Source of the DNA: Roseovarius salinarum
GTDB taxonomy: Bacteria > Pseudomonadota > Alphaproteobacteria > Rhodobacterales > Rhodobacteraceae
Assembly: GCF_002834145.1 (NCBI RefSeq)
Contig: NZ_PHNT01000017.1
Span: 1-64,000 of the forward strand
Length of the DNA: 64,000 bases
Direction of reading: 5' to 3'
The position numbers and the translations under genes were made by a program. Each line of letters opens with the position of its first letter. Position 1 is the stretch's first letter. Positions 44,582 through 53,657 of the stretch are shown here, piece by piece. A model generated the notes under the pieces. That model did not search any database and had not been told where the DNA came from. It saw only the letters and a list, made by a program, of their open reading frames with translations.

Positions 44582-45901
44582 TTACTCGAGGCTTTCCTTG
44601 CCGCGAGCCCTGGCCTGTTCGCGGGCACTGGGGTGGGCAGAGGCCACGAAGGGCACTTCCGATACCGTCGCCGGCACGGGGCGACCCGGCTGCTCGGCGT
44701 AGACCTCGGGCAGTTCGACCTCGACCGCGCTGCCGATCTCGGACAGATCCCACGGCACGTAGCCCAGCGCGATGTTCGTCTCCAGCTCGGGTGACCACCA
44801 CGGCGAGGTCACGAAGCCGCAGCGTTCACCTGCCGGGTTGCGGATCAGCCAGAAATCGGGGGCGTAGTCCGTGATGGGCTTGCCGCCCATCTTCAGCCCC
44901 ACGAGCTTGAGCGCGAAGGGATAATCCCCGGCCTCGATCCGGGCGCGCTGCTCTTCCAGCGCCTCGCGGCCGATGTAATCCGCCTTCTTCTTGCGCGGCA
45001 CCTGGTAGGCCAGGTTCACCTGGAAGGGCGATGTTTCGGCGTCCATGTCCTGCCCCCACGACAGGATGCCGGCGGCGATGCGGCGGTGATGGGCGGGCGC
45101 GATCACACGCAGCCCGTAGCGCGCGCCGACCCCGCGCAGCGCGTACCAGACGCGTTCCGCGGTTTCATGGGCATTGCGCACGTAGACCTCGTAACCCTTC
45201 TCGCCGGAAAACCCGGTCTGGCTGACCACCACCGGGCAGCCGCCGATCTCGGTTTCCAGAAGCCCGTAATAGGGGATCTCGCGCACCTCGTCGCCTACGA
45301 CATCGGCCATCATGTCTTCCGACAAGGGCCCCTGGATCTGCAGGGGGGCGACATCGATCTCGTCGATCTCCACCTCCCAGCGGCGTGGCGTGTTCACCCC
45401 CTGGAGCCAGAGCATCAGGTCGCTGTCGGAAATCGAGAACCAGAACTCGTCCTCGGCCAGCCGCAGCAGCACGGGGTCGTTCAGGATGCCGCCGCGGTCG
45501 TTGCACAGGATGCAATACTTGCCGTGCATCGGCCGGATGCGCGTGGCGTCGCGCGTGATGACGGTGTTGACGAAGCTTTCGGCGTCCGGCCCCTTCACGC
45601 GGATCTGCCGCTCGACCGCCACGTTCCACAGCGTGACACCGTGAACGAGCGAACGATACTCGGCCATGGCGCCACCGTCCTCGGGGCGGGCATAGCCGCG
45701 GGGGTGATACATCCGGTTGTAGACGGTCGCGCGCCAGACGCCGGCCTCCACCGACAGGTGCCAGAACGGCGATTTGCGCACGCGGGTCGAAATGAGCATC
45801 TGCACCGGGGTCGGGCCCGACTGGCGCAGGTTGAAGGGCACGTGCCGGTCGGACTGGTCGACGCCCGGAACGTTGGGATGGTTGCGCTTTTGCTGTGTCA
45901 T
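44582..45901 (-). CDS. GcvT-family folate-dependent methyltransferase, DmdA-like
   Basis: A 439-residue protein with the GcvT/DmdA layout: RATVYNRMYHPRGYA, TLWNVAVERQIRVKGPDAES and LNDPVLLRLAEDEFWFSISD in the folate-binding half, then SQTGFSGEKGYEVYVRNA and a C-terminal barrel. DmdA-like members demethylate DMSP; relatives act on glycine betaine derivatives or aryl methyl ethers. The first 35 residues are an extra tail. The substrate cannot be fixed by eye. A T run follows a G+C inverted repeat near 44515-44565. Confidence 0.78.
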   Translation of the reverse strand: MTQQKRNHPNVPGVDQSDRHVPFNLRQSGPTPVQMLISTRVRKSPFWHLSVEAGVWRATVYNRMYHPRGYARPEDGGAMAEYRSLVHGVTLWNVAVERQIRVKGPDAESFVNTVITRDATRIRPMHGKYCILCNDRGGILNDPVLLRLAEDEFWFSISDSDLMLWLQGVNTPRRWEVEIDEIDVAPLQIQGPLSEDMMADVVGDEVREIPYYGLLETEIGGCPVVVSQTGFSGEKGYEVYVRNAHETAERVWYALRGVGARYGLRVIAPAHHRRIAAGILSWGQDMDAETSPFQVNLAYQVPRKKKADYIGREALEEQRARIEAGDYPFALKLVGLKMGGKPITDYAPDFWLIRNPAGERCGFVTSPWWSPELETNIALGYVPWDLSEIGSAVEVELPEVYAEQPGRPVPATVSEVPFVASAHPSAREQARARGKESLE

Positions 45902-45993
45902 GCCTTCCGCGTCTCCTGTGTTGCCCCGGCAAAGATGGGGGCGCCCCCAGCGGCCCGTCAACGCGGCCTCACGCGAAAGGGAACCGCGGGGCG

Positions 45994-46461
45994 CTACCCG
46001 CCGCCGCCCGCGGCCGCGCTGTCGAGCTTCAGGCGACGCACGCCCGCGGCGGCGCCCGACGTTCCCTGCCCCACCGTCACGCGCTTGAAGCCGCGCGAGT
46101 CGTCGATGGTGAAGCTCGGCGGAACGCCTGCGGAAGGCGCGGCGGGCGCCCGGGGCGCGGCGCGGTGCGGAGGCGCCGACGGTGCATCCTGCGCAACCGT
46201 GTCGGACGAGCCCGCGGTCCGGGCCCCGGCGGCCGGTGCCGTCGCGGGATCGGCCGAAGCCATCCGCTGCGTCCCCAGGGTTGCCTGAAGGTTTGCCAGC
46301 CCGGTCCTGAGTTTCGGCCCGATCACCGGATCCGACCACAGCACGGCCGACACCATCACCAGGAAAACCGGCGCCAGCAGCCGCGCGGCGATGCGGGCGC
46401 GGCGGGCGCGCTTGAACCGGCGCAACGCGCGCGGGTCGATATCCGTGGGCAGATCGCTCAT
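45994..46461 (-). CDS. Single-pass membrane protein, unknown
   Basis: A 155-residue protein with an Arg-rich N-terminus (RRFKRARRARIAARLL), one membrane helix (about residues 30-48) and a long Ala/Pro/Thr-rich segment before a short conserved-looking end, GVPPSFTIDDSRGFKRVTVG. The layout suggests N-in, C-out topology. No family was recognised. The start is ATG 46461; a GTG three codons earlier is possible. Confidence 0.65.
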   Translation of the reverse strand: MSDLPTDIDPRALRRFKRARRARIAARLLAPVFLVMVSAVLWSDPVIGPKLRTGLANLQATLGTQRMASADPATAPAAGARTAGSSDTVAQDAPSAPPHRAAPRAPAAPSAGVPPSFTIDDSRGFKRVTVGQGTSGAAAGVRRLKLDSAAAGGGG

Positions 46462-46533
46462 GCGGACCACGCTACCGCGGCGCAGTGGCGGAAATGCGGC
46501 GCCGCGCGGGCGATTCGCGGTCCTGCGCGCCTG

Positions 46534-47325
46534 TCAGAGGTTTTCGGCCTGCGGCATGCCCAGCACGTGGTACCCGCCGTCCACCTTGATGACCTCGCCC
46601 GTCGTGCAGGCGCCGGCGTCGGAGGCCAGGTAGACCGCCGTGCCGCCGATCGCCTCGAGCGTGGCGTTGGCCCGCAGCGGCGCGTTCTCCTCGGTATGCT
46701 TGTAGGTGCGCCGCGCGCCGCCGATGGCCGCGCCCGCGAGCGTCTTCATCGGCCCCGGGCTGATCGCGTTCACGCGGATGCCGTCGGGGCCCAGATCGTT
46801 GGCCAGGTAACGCGTGGCGGCCTCCAGCGCGGCCTTGGCCACGCCCATCACGTTATAGTTGGGCACCACGCGGTTCGACCCCTGGTAGGTCAGGGTCAGC
46901 AACGTGCCGCCGCCGTCCTTCATCAGCGGGTGCGCCCGGCGTGCCACGTCGATGAAGGAATAGGCCGAGATTTCCATCGAGTGCTTGAAGTTGCGCCGGC
47001 TGGTGTTCATGAAGCGGCCCGTCAGTTCGGACTTGTCCGAATAGGCGATGGCGTGCACCACGAAATCGATCGTGGGCCAGCGTCCGGCCAGCGTCTCGAA
47101 CGCGGCGTCGAGCGACGCGTCGTCGGTCACGTCCACGTCGAGCAGGATGTCCGAGCCAAGCGACGCCGCCAGCGGCTCCACCCGCTTGGCGAAGTTGTCG
47201 CCCTGGTAGGAAAACGCAAGCTCGGCGCCCGCCTCGTGCATCGCCCTGGCGATTCCCCACGCGATGGAGCGGTCGTTCGCCACCCCCATGATCAGGCCGC
47301 GCTTGCCCTGCATCGAATTGGTCAT
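46534..47325 (-). CDS. fabI: Enoyl-ACP reductase (NADH)
   Basis: A 263-residue SDR-fold enzyme with GKRGLIMGVANDRSIAWGIA (cofactor site), HAIAYSDKSELTG and the Tyr-x6-Lys pair in NYNVMGVAKAALEAATRYLA. It carries out the last step of each fatty-acid elongation cycle. It lies seven bases after the fabB stop on the same strand. The longer frame adds only leader residues, so ATG 47325 is used. Confidence 0.97.
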   Translation of the reverse strand: MTNSMQGKRGLIMGVANDRSIAWGIARAMHEAGAELAFSYQGDNFAKRVEPLAASLGSDILLDVDVTDDASLDAAFETLAGRWPTIDFVVHAIAYSDKSELTGRFMNTSRRNFKHSMEISAYSFIDVARRAHPLMKDGGGTLLTLTYQGSNRVVPNYNVMGVAKAALEAATRYLANDLGPDGIRVNAISPGPMKTLAGAAIGGARRTYKHTEENAPLRANATLEAIGGTAVYLASDAGACTTGEVIKVDGGYHVLGMPQAENL

Positions 47326-47332
47326 ATGCGTG

Positions 47333-48562
47333 TCATCCGTGATACTTGCTGAGCAGCATCGACCCATTCGTGCCGCCGAACCCGAAACTGTTGGTCATCA
47401 CCGTGTCCAGGCCCGCGTTGTCCACGCGGGCCGTCGCGATCTCGGCCGGGTTTATGCCCTCGTCGAGTGTCTCGACGTTGATCGACGGGATGATGAAATC
47501 GTGTTCCAGCGCCAGCAGGCAATAGATCGCCTCCTGCGCGCCGGTCGCGCCCTGACTGTGACCGGTCATCGACTTGGTGGAACTGACGGGCGGCGTCGTG
47601 CCCGTCCCGAAGACGCGCCGGACGGCCTCCACCTCGCCCACGTCGCCCACTGGCGTCGAGGTTCCGTGGGCGTTGATGTACCCCACCTTGCGGTCCTCCG
47701 GCAGGGTCTGCAGCGCCAGTCGCATCGCGCGTTCTCCGCCTTCGCCCGAGGGCGCGACCATGTCATGGCCGTCGGATGTCGCGGCATAACCGGTGACCTC
47801 GGCATAGATCTTCGCGCCGCGGGCCAGGGCGTGTTCGAGGTCCTCCAGCACGACGATCCCGCCGCCGCCCGAGATCACGAACCCGTCGCGATCGGCGTCG
47901 AAGGCGCGGCTGGCGCGTTCGGGGGTGTCGTTGAAGCCGCTCGACATCGCGCCCATCGCGTCGAACAGGCAAGACAGCGTCCAGTCCAGCTCCTCGCCGC
48001 CGCCGGCGAACATCACGTCCTGCTTGCCCATCATGATCTGCTCGGCCGCGTTGCCGATGCAGTGCAGCGAGGTCGAGCAGGCCGAGGTGATCGAATAATT
48101 GATACCCTTTATCGCGAAGGCTGTGGACAGGTTGGCCGATATGGTCGACGACATGCACTTGGGCACGGCGAACGGGCCGATGCGCTTGGGGCTGCCCTTG
48201 TCCAGCACGGTCTGGTGCGCTGTCAGCATGGCGCTGGTGGACGGCCCGCCCGAGCCCGCCACGAGCCCGGTGCGCGGGTTGACGATCTCGGTCTCCTCCA
48301 GCCCCGCATCGGCAATGGCCTGGTTCATGGCGATGTAGGCATAGGCCGCCCCCGGCCCCATGAACCGCAGGGTGCGCTTGTCGACGTGTTCGGTCACGTC
48401 GATGTCCACGGCACCCGCGATCTGGCTGCGGAAACCGTGCTCGGCCATTTCCGGGTTTGCCGTGATCCCCGACCGACCGTCCCTGAGCGCGGCCAGCACC
48501 TCTTCGGCGTTGATCCCGATGCTCGAGACGATGCCCAGTCCGGTTACGACGACGCGGCGCAT
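47333..48562 (-). CDS. fabB: 3-oxoacyl-ACP synthase I
   Basis: A 409-residue condensing enzyme with the nucleophile in [15 protein letters not shown] and the two histidines in [14 protein letters not shown] and [12 protein letters not shown]. Together with FabA it is needed for unsaturated fatty acids, so this is FabB rather than FabF. It sits between fabA (25-base gap) and fabI. Confidence 0.96.
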   Translation of the reverse strand: MRRVVVTGLGIVSSIGINAEEVLAALRDGRSGITANPEMAEHGFRSQIAGAVDIDVTEHVDKRTLRFMGPGAAYAYIAMNQAIADAGLEETEIVNPRTGLVAGSGGPSTSAMLTAHQTVLDKGSPKRIGPFAVPKCMSSTISANLSTAFAIKGINYSITSACSTSLHCIGNAAEQIMMGKQDVMFAGGGEELDWTLSCLFDAMGAMSSGFNDTPERASRAFDADRDGFVISGGGGIVVLEDLEHALARGAKIYAEVTGYAATSDGHDMVAPSGEGGERAMRLALQTLPEDRKVGYINAHGTSTPVGDVGEVEAVRRVFGTGTTPPVSSTKSMTGHSQGATGAQEAIYCLLALEHDFIIPSINVETLDEGINPAEIATARVDNAGLDTVMTNSFGFGGTNGSMLLSKYHG

Positions 48563-48587
48563 GGCGCCCTCCTTTCGCGTTCTTGGA

Positions 48588-49097
48588 TCAGCTTTCGGAC
48601 AGCGCGACCTTCATGTCCTTGACTTCATAGATCACGTCCCCGTCGGCCTCGACGCGGCCGTCGGCCACCCCCATGGTAAGCCGCCGCGTCTGCACGGCCT
48701 TGGTGAAATCGACGTAAAAGGTCAGCATCTTGCGGTCGGGCCGCACCATGCCGGTGAGCTTCACCTCGCCCACGCCCAGCGCGTAGCCGCGGCCCTGCCA
48801 GCCCCGCCAGCCAAGGTTGAAACCGGTCAGCTGCCACAGACCGTCGAGACCGAGGCAGCCGGGCATGATCGGATTGCCGGGAAAATGGCATTCGAAGAAC
48901 CAGAGGTCGGGATGAATGTCGAATTCGGCGACGACATGCCCCTTGCCGTGCGGGCCACGGTCGCCGGAAATATCGGTAACGCGATCCACCATCAGCATCG
49001 GCGGCAGGGGCAACTGCGCGTTGCCGGGGCCGAAAAGCTCCCCGCGGGCGCATTTCAGCAGGTCCTCCTTGTCGAAACTGGTCGGATAATCGGCCAT
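48588..49097 (-). CDS. fabA: 3-hydroxyacyl-ACP dehydratase/isomerase
   Basis: A 169-residue hot-dog protein with the FabA motif [20 protein letters not shown] (active His) and the [13 protein letters not shown] start. It introduces the cis double bond for anaerobic unsaturated fatty-acid synthesis. First gene of fabA-fabB-fabI, divergent from irr across about 155 bases. Confidence 0.96.
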   Translation of the reverse strand: MADYPTSFDKEDLLKCARGELFGPGNAQLPLPPMLMVDRVTDISGDRGPHGKGHVVAEFDIHPDLWFFECHFPGNPIMPGCLGLDGLWQLTGFNLGWRGWQGRGYALGVGEVKLTGMVRPDRKMLTFYVDFTKAVQTRRLTMGVADGRVEADGDVIYEVKDMKVALSES

Positions 49098-49218
49098 GCC
49101 GCCGGCCCCCTGTTGAAACACCCCGAAAATTCGTCGCCGGTGACCCCTACCACCGCAAATCTGTGCCGTGCAAGCCGCCGTCGCGGGCCGCGGCGGCCTG
49201 CAGCGCGATGAAATTTGT

Positions 49219-49248
49219 TTGAAATCATGCGCCCCGCGCTCCTATATT
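49219..49248 (+). promoter_or_regulatory. Sigma-70 promoter of irr
   Basis: TTGAAA (49219-49224) and TATATT (49243-49248) are separated by 18 bases, an unusually good consensus match in GC-rich DNA. The predicted start site near 49255 leaves only 10-25 bases of leader before the candidate irr start codons. Confidence 0.65.
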
Positions 49249-49265
49249 GAGAGTTGATCGAAAGG

Positions 49266-49694
49266 ATGCAAGCCGAGATGACACCACAGGCGACGACAAA
49301 CGGGACGCGATGGCTGAACGCGGCGGGCGTGCGGCCCACCCGGCAGCGGGTCGCGCTGGCCGCGCTTCTGATCGGCGACGGGCAGCATCGGCACGTGACG
49401 GCCGAAAGCCTGTTTTCCACCGCGCGCGACATGGGCGAAAGCGTGTCGCTGGCCACGGTCTACAACACGCTGCGCGCGTTCTGCGACGCCGGCCTCGTGC
49501 AGGAGGTCAAGGTCGACGGCGCGAAAAGCTATTTCGACACCAACACCCATGACCACCCGCATTTCTACTGGGAAGACGACAACGTGCTGACCGACGCCCC
49601 CGCCGACCAGCTCGAGATCACCAGCCTGCCGGAGGCCCCCGAGGGCGCCGAGATCGCGTCGGTCGATGTCGTCATCCGCCTGCGCCGGACCTGA
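49266..49694 (+). CDS. irr: Irr-type iron-response regulator (Fur family)
   Basis: A roughly 142-residue Fur-fold repressor. The winged helix carries ESVSLATVYNTLRAFCDAGL and the metal region NTHDHPHFYWEDDN. The structural-zinc Cys pairs of Fur are absent, as in Irr. Irr represses or activates genes under iron limitation in alphaproteobacteria. The start is ambiguous: ATG 49266 or ATG 49278. A heme-regulatory Cys-Pro motif was not seen. It is divergent from fabA. Confidence 0.88.
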   Translation: MQAEMTPQATTNGTRWLNAAGVRPTRQRVALAALLIGDGQHRHVTAESLFSTARDMGESVSLATVYNTLRAFCDAGLVQEVKVDGAKSYFDTNTHDHPHFYWEDDNVLTDAPADQLEITSLPEAPEGAEIASVDVVIRLRRT

Positions 49695-49759
49695 CGCGCC
49701 GGCAAACGGCGGCGGTGCCGCGCCGGTGAACCGCCGATCACGCCAATGAAGGGCCTGCC

Positions 49760-50743
49760 ATGCGCGCCGTGACCTACAGCCGGTTCGGACCGGCCAGCGA
49801 TGTTCTGAAAACCGCCACCGTCGAACGCCCGGCCCCGGCGCCGGGCGAAGTTCTGGTGCGGCTGAGCCACTCGGGCGTCAACCCGTCCGACGCCAAGGCC
49901 CGGGCCGGCAGCCGGCCCGGCGTGACAAGGCCGCCCTACCCGGTCATCGTGCCCCATTCCGACGGCGCTGGCGTGATCGAAACGGTGGGGCACGGCGTGG
50001 ACGAGTCCCGCGTGGGCCAGCATGTCTGGATCTACAACGGCCAGTGGCGGCGGGCCATGGGCACGGCGGCGGAATACATCGCGATCGGCGCGGAGCAGGC
50101 GGTGCCGCTGCCCGACGGCATCGACCCGCGGGTCGGGGCCACCCTGGGCATCCCGGGGCTCACGGCGGCGCATTGTGTCTTTGGCGGCGGAGACGTCGCG
50201 GACAAGACCGTGCTGATCAGCGGCGGGGCCGGCGCCGTGGGCCACAACGCCGTGCAGATGGCACGCTGGGGCGGCGCGCGCGTCGTGGCGACCTGTTCGG
50301 CGCGTGACATGGAGCGCGTGCGCGCCGCCGGTGCGGCCCATGTCTTCGACTACACCGCCCCCGACCTCGCGCAGAGGATCGCCGACGCTGTGGGCGCCGT
50401 GGACAGGGCTGTCGAGGTCGAGTTCGGCGCCAATGCGGCCATGCTGGGCGAGGTGCTGGCCGAGAACGGCCACGTCGCCGCCTACGGATCGGCCCGCGAC
50501 ATGACACCGACGCTGCCCTTCGGCCCCTACCTGTTCAAGGCGATCACCATCGAAATAGTCCTGATCTACCTGCTGCCCATGGCCCGGCGGAAGGCCGCCA
50601 TCGACCGGCTGCACGCCGCGCTGACCGGTGGCGGGCTTGATCCGGCCATCCACGCGACGTTGCCTCTGGAGGACTGCGCGAAAGCGCATGATCTGGTCAT
50701 GGCGGGCGGCCGGGCCGGTGCCGTGCTGCTGGAAATCGGCTGA
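49760..50743 (+). CDS. NADPH:quinone oxidoreductase family (MDR), second copy
   Basis: A 327-residue MDR enzyme with NPSDAKARAGSRPG, the cofactor loop VLISGGAGAVGHNAVQMARW and LPLEDCAKAHDLVMAGGRAG at the end. No structural-zinc cluster is present. It is distinct from the enzyme at 7.5 kb and resembles zeta-crystallin-type quinone reductases. It ends six bases before the convergent unknown gene. Confidence 0.9.
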   Translation: MRAVTYSRFGPASDVLKTATVERPAPAPGEVLVRLSHSGVNPSDAKARAGSRPGVTRPPYPVIVPHSDGAGVIETVGHGVDESRVGQHVWIYNGQWRRAMGTAAEYIAIGAEQAVPLPDGIDPRVGATLGIPGLTAAHCVFGGGDVADKTVLISGGAGAVGHNAVQMARWGGARVVATCSARDMERVRAAGAAHVFDYTAPDLAQRIADAVGAVDRAVEVEFGANAAMLGEVLAENGHVAAYGSARDMTPTLPFGPYLFKAITIEIVLIYLLPMARRKAAIDRLHAALTGGGLDPAIHATLPLEDCAKAHDLVMAGGRAGAVLLEIG

Positions 50744-50749
50744 CGGCCG

Positions 50750-51355
50750 TCAGCGCGTGGCGTCCGTCCCGCCGCCGCGGGCGAGATGCCGCCGCCATGC
50801 CTCCAGACCCTCGTGGAAGCCTTCCGCGTCGCCGTAATCAAGGAACTTGGGATAGCGCTCGTGCGTACCGGCCACGTGCGTGGCGTGCTTGATCGGGCAC
50901 CAGAAGCCCTCGGTGCGCGAGGCTACCTCGCGCACCCAGGCGATCACCCCGTTGGCATAGCCGCAGTAGACACAGTTGAGTTTCTGCACGCCGTTGAGAT
51001 ACGCAAGCCGGTGCCGGTCGACGCGCAGGTAGGGCGCGTGCGGCACCCTGGGTATGCCGTAGACCGGAAAGCAGATCGCCTGGTACACCCAGACGCTCAG
51101 GTGAAGTGCCGCGATCGGCACGACGAGCGCGTAGATGACAGGCGCCGTCACCACCGTCATCGGGCGGGTCCGACGCACGAACGTCAGGAACCGGGTACGC
51201 AGTTCGCGGTGGCGCCGCCGCGCCTCTTCCTCGAATACGACGCGCCCGTTCTCCAGCCGATAGCGGAACGCTTCGCGGCGGGCGGCGAATTCCGATTCGA
51301 GCTGGGCCTCCAGCGCCCGGATGCGCGCGATGATATCGTCCGTGCGACCTGTCAT
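50750..51355 (-). CDS. Conserved membrane protein with CxYCxYANG motif, unknown
   Basis: A 201-residue protein with an N-terminal coiled-coil-like part (to about residue 50), a membrane helix (PVIYALVVPIAALHLSVWVY) and a cytosolic or periplasmic end carrying LNCVYCGYANGVIAWVREV followed by SRTEGFWCPIKHATH. Three Cys and a His could bind a metal or cluster. I recall similar uncharacterised proteins in other proteobacteria. The 51355 start is preferred because the longer frame adds Cys/Arg-rich residues. Confidence 0.75.
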   Translation of the reverse strand: MTGRTDDIIARIRALEAQLESEFAARREAFRYRLENGRVVFEEEARRRHRELRTRFLTFVRRTRPMTVVTAPVIYALVVPIAALHLSVWVYQAICFPVYGIPRVPHAPYLRVDRHRLAYLNGVQKLNCVYCGYANGVIAWVREVASRTEGFWCPIKHATHVAGTHERYPKFLDYGDAEGFHEGLEAWRRHLARGGGTDATR

Positions 51356-51422
51356 GACACACCCTTTGCAAAGGCAGGTGACGGACAGTCTATCACGCCC
51401 GCGCGCCACGCGGCAGTCCCGC

Positions 51423-51457
51423 GCGGCGCCGGCCCAGGCAGATGGGCCGGGCGCCGC
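51423..51457. terminator. Strong hairpin after the FKBP gene
   Basis: GCGGCGCC-GGCCCA pairs with TGGGCC-GGCGCCGC around a six-base loop, with one bulged G. It lies just past the stop of the minus-strand FKBP gene. No T run follows, so terminator function is only likely. Confidence 0.45.
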
Positions 51458-51475
51458 GGGGTCCTTGCGGCTCGG

Positions 51476-51904
51476 TCAGGAGATCTCGACGAGCTCGATC
51501 GCGAAGGTCAGGTCACGGCCGGCCAGCGGATGGTTGGCATCCAGCGTGACTTCTTCCTCGGTGACGTTCACCACCGTCACGGGCATGACCTGCCCCTGGG
51601 GCGTCTGCACCTGCAGCTGCGTGCCGAGGTCGAGTGGAATGTCATCGGGGATCTCCGCGCGCGGCACCGCCTGCTGGGCATTCGGATCGGGCTGGCCGTA
51701 GGCTTCGTCTGCGGGGACCTCGACGGTCTTCTTGTCGCCCACCGACATGCCCGGCAGGGCGTTGTCCAGGCCCGGGATGATCTGCCCCGAACCGACGGTG
51801 AACTCCAGCGGGTCCTTGCCCTCGGAGCTGTCGAAGGTCTGGCCGTCGCTCAACGTGCCGGTATAGTGAATACGTACAGTGTCGCCCGATTTTACCTGGG
51901 TCAT
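51476..51904 (-). CDS. FKBP-type peptidyl-prolyl isomerase, SlyD-like
   Basis: A 142-residue protein. The split FKBP domain has VRIHYTGTLSDGQTFDSS and GSGQIIPGLDNALPGMSVGD, interrupted by an IF chaperone insert (about 65-120). The His-rich SlyD tail is absent. It assists folding in the cytosol. The ATG at 51904 is chosen since upstream residues do not fit the family. Confidence 0.93.
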   Translation of the reverse strand: MTQVKSGDTVRIHYTGTLSDGQTFDSSEGKDPLEFTVGSGQIIPGLDNALPGMSVGDKKTVEVPADEAYGQPDPNAQQAVPRAEIPDDIPLDLGTQLQVQTPQGQVMPVTVVNVTEEEVTLDANHPLAGRDLTFAIELVEIS

Positions 51905-52137
51905 ATAGGATCCAATTCTGATGGGATGGGTTTGCAAGGCCGCGGCGTCCCGCGGGTTCTTGTGCGACAGCGTTCAGGGTATCGCTGAATCGCGGCAAAG
52001 GCAAACAGATCGCGGCGCGGTGCGGCGCCCCTGCAAGCCACCGCGCGCCCCTCCGTCGGGCCGGGCCGCACCGGGTCTTTTCGAGGCGCGGCATCCGTGC
52101 CACTGTGGCCACGCCGGACAACGCCGCGGGAGGGGCC

Positions 52138-52824
52138 ATGCCGATCACGACCTGCATCTTCGACGCCTACGGCACGCTGTTCGACGTGTCCGCGGCCGCC
52201 CGTCAGGCCGCGGCCGAGCCGGGGCGCGAGACCTTCGCCGCCCACTGGCCCGCAATCGCGCAGAACTGGCGGCTCAAGCAGCTTCAATACACCTGGCTGC
52301 GTGCCGTCACCGGCGACCACACGGATTTCTGGGCGGTCACGCAGGACGGGCTCGACTGGGCGCTGGAGGCCGAGGGCCTGGCTGGCGACGCGGAACTGCG
52401 CGCGCGCCTGCTGCAGCTTTACCGGGAGCTCGAGGCCTACCCGGAGGTGCCCGGGATGCTGCGCGCGCTCAAGGCGGCGGGCAAGGCCACCGCGATCCTG
52501 TCGAACGGCGAACCAGAGATGCTTTCCGCAGCGGTGCAATCCGCCGGTGTCGGCACGCTGCTCGACGCGGTGCTGTCGGTGGAAAGCGTGGGCGTGTTCA
52601 AGCCAGCGCGCGCGGTCTACGACATGGTGGGCGCACAGTTCGGCTGCACCAACCAGGACGTGCTGTTCGTCTCCTCGAACGGCTGGGATGCGGCCGCCGC
52701 GGCCGGCTACGGCTTCACCACCGCCTGGGTCAACCGCGCCGGCGAGCCGGAGGAGCGCCTGCCGGCCCGGCCGCATCACCAGCTTTCCGACCTTGCCGAC
52801 ATCCCACGTCTCGCGAGCGCCTGA
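52138..52824 (+). CDS. Haloacid dehalogenase, type II
   Basis: A 228-residue HAD enzyme with nucleophile motif CIFDAYGTLFDVS, motif II LSNGEPEML, the Lys in GVFKPARAVYDM and motif IV VSSNGWDAAAAAGYG. The Asn/Trp in SSNGWD is typical of L-2-haloacid dehalogenases. GGGAGG lies seven bases before the ATG. First of four coupled genes. Dehalogenation of 2-haloacids is the family activity; the true substrate is unproven. Confidence 0.88.
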   Translation: MPITTCIFDAYGTLFDVSAAARQAAAEPGRETFAAHWPAIAQNWRLKQLQYTWLRAVTGDHTDFWAVTQDGLDWALEAEGLAGDAELRARLLQLYRELEAYPEVPGMLRALKAAGKATAILSNGEPEMLSAAVQSAGVGTLLDAVLSVESVGVFKPARAVYDMVGAQFGCTNQDVLFVSSNGWDAAAAAGYGFTTAWVNRAGEPEERLPARPHHQLSDLADIPRLASA

Positions 52825-53657
52825 TGCCCAAGTTCCGCACATCCGACGGCCTGGCCCTGCATTACGAGGACGACGGCGAGGGCCGGCCCGTCCTGTGCCT
52901 TGCCGGTCTGACGCGCAACGCGCGCGATTTCACCTTCCTGGCACCGCACATGCGCGATTGCCGGCTGATCCGGCTGGACAGCCGCGGGCGCGGCGAGTCG
53001 GACTACGACCCCGATTACATGAACTACAACGTGATCCGCGAGGGCCACGACGCGATCGAGCTGCTCGATCACCTGGAACTGGACCGCGTGACGGTGATCG
53101 GCACCTCGCGCGGCGGTCTGATCGCGATGGCGCTGGCCGCCAGCCACCCCGAACGGCTGGCCGGCGTGGTCCTCAACGACATCGGCCCCGTCGTGGGGCC
53201 GGCGGGGTTGGCACGGATCATGGATTACGTGGGCAAGGAACCGCCCTATACCGACTACGAGGATGCCGCCGACGGGCTCCTGGCCGCCTCCGGCGACGAG
53301 TTCCCCGGCGTCCCGCGCGAACGCTGGCGCGCGCAGGCCGAGAACATGTGGGTCGAGAAACCCGGTGGCGGGCTCGGGTTGCGCTATGACGCCAACCTAC
53401 ACCGTGCACTGCTGGAACAGTCCGCCTCGGGCGCACAGCCGGATCTTTGGATGTTCTTCGAGGCGCTGGCCGAGATCCCGGTGGGCGTGCTGCGCGGGGC
53501 GAACTCCGACATCCTCGACCCCGGAACCGTCGAAGGGATGCACCGGCGCCACCCCGGCCTGATCTCGGCCTCGGTGCCCGACCGCGGCCACGTGCCCTTC
53601 CTCGACGAGCCCGTGTCGCTCGACCTGATCGGCCGGCTCATGGAGAGGGCGGCGTGA
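52824..53657 (+). CDS. Alpha/beta-hydrolase-fold protein
   Basis: A 277-residue protein with VLCLAGLTRNARDFTFLAPH (oxyanion region), nucleophile elbow VIGTSRGGLIAMALA (Ser) and the closing His in PDRGHVPFLDEP. The SRGG elbow is common in esterase and haloalkane-like enzymes. It overlaps the HAD stop by one base (TGATG), and its own stop overlaps the dehydratase start (GTGA). Confidence 0.88.
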   Translation: MPKFRTSDGLALHYEDDGEGRPVLCLAGLTRNARDFTFLAPHMRDCRLIRLDSRGRGESDYDPDYMNYNVIREGHDAIELLDHLELDRVTVIGTSRGGLIAMALAASHPERLAGVVLNDIGPVVGPAGLARIMDYVGKEPPYTDYEDAADGLLAASGDEFPGVPRERWRAQAENMWVEKPGGGLGLRYDANLHRALLEQSASGAQPDLWMFFEALAEIPVGVLRGANSDILDPGTVEGMHRRHPGLISASVPDRGHVPFLDEPVSLDLIGRLMERAA

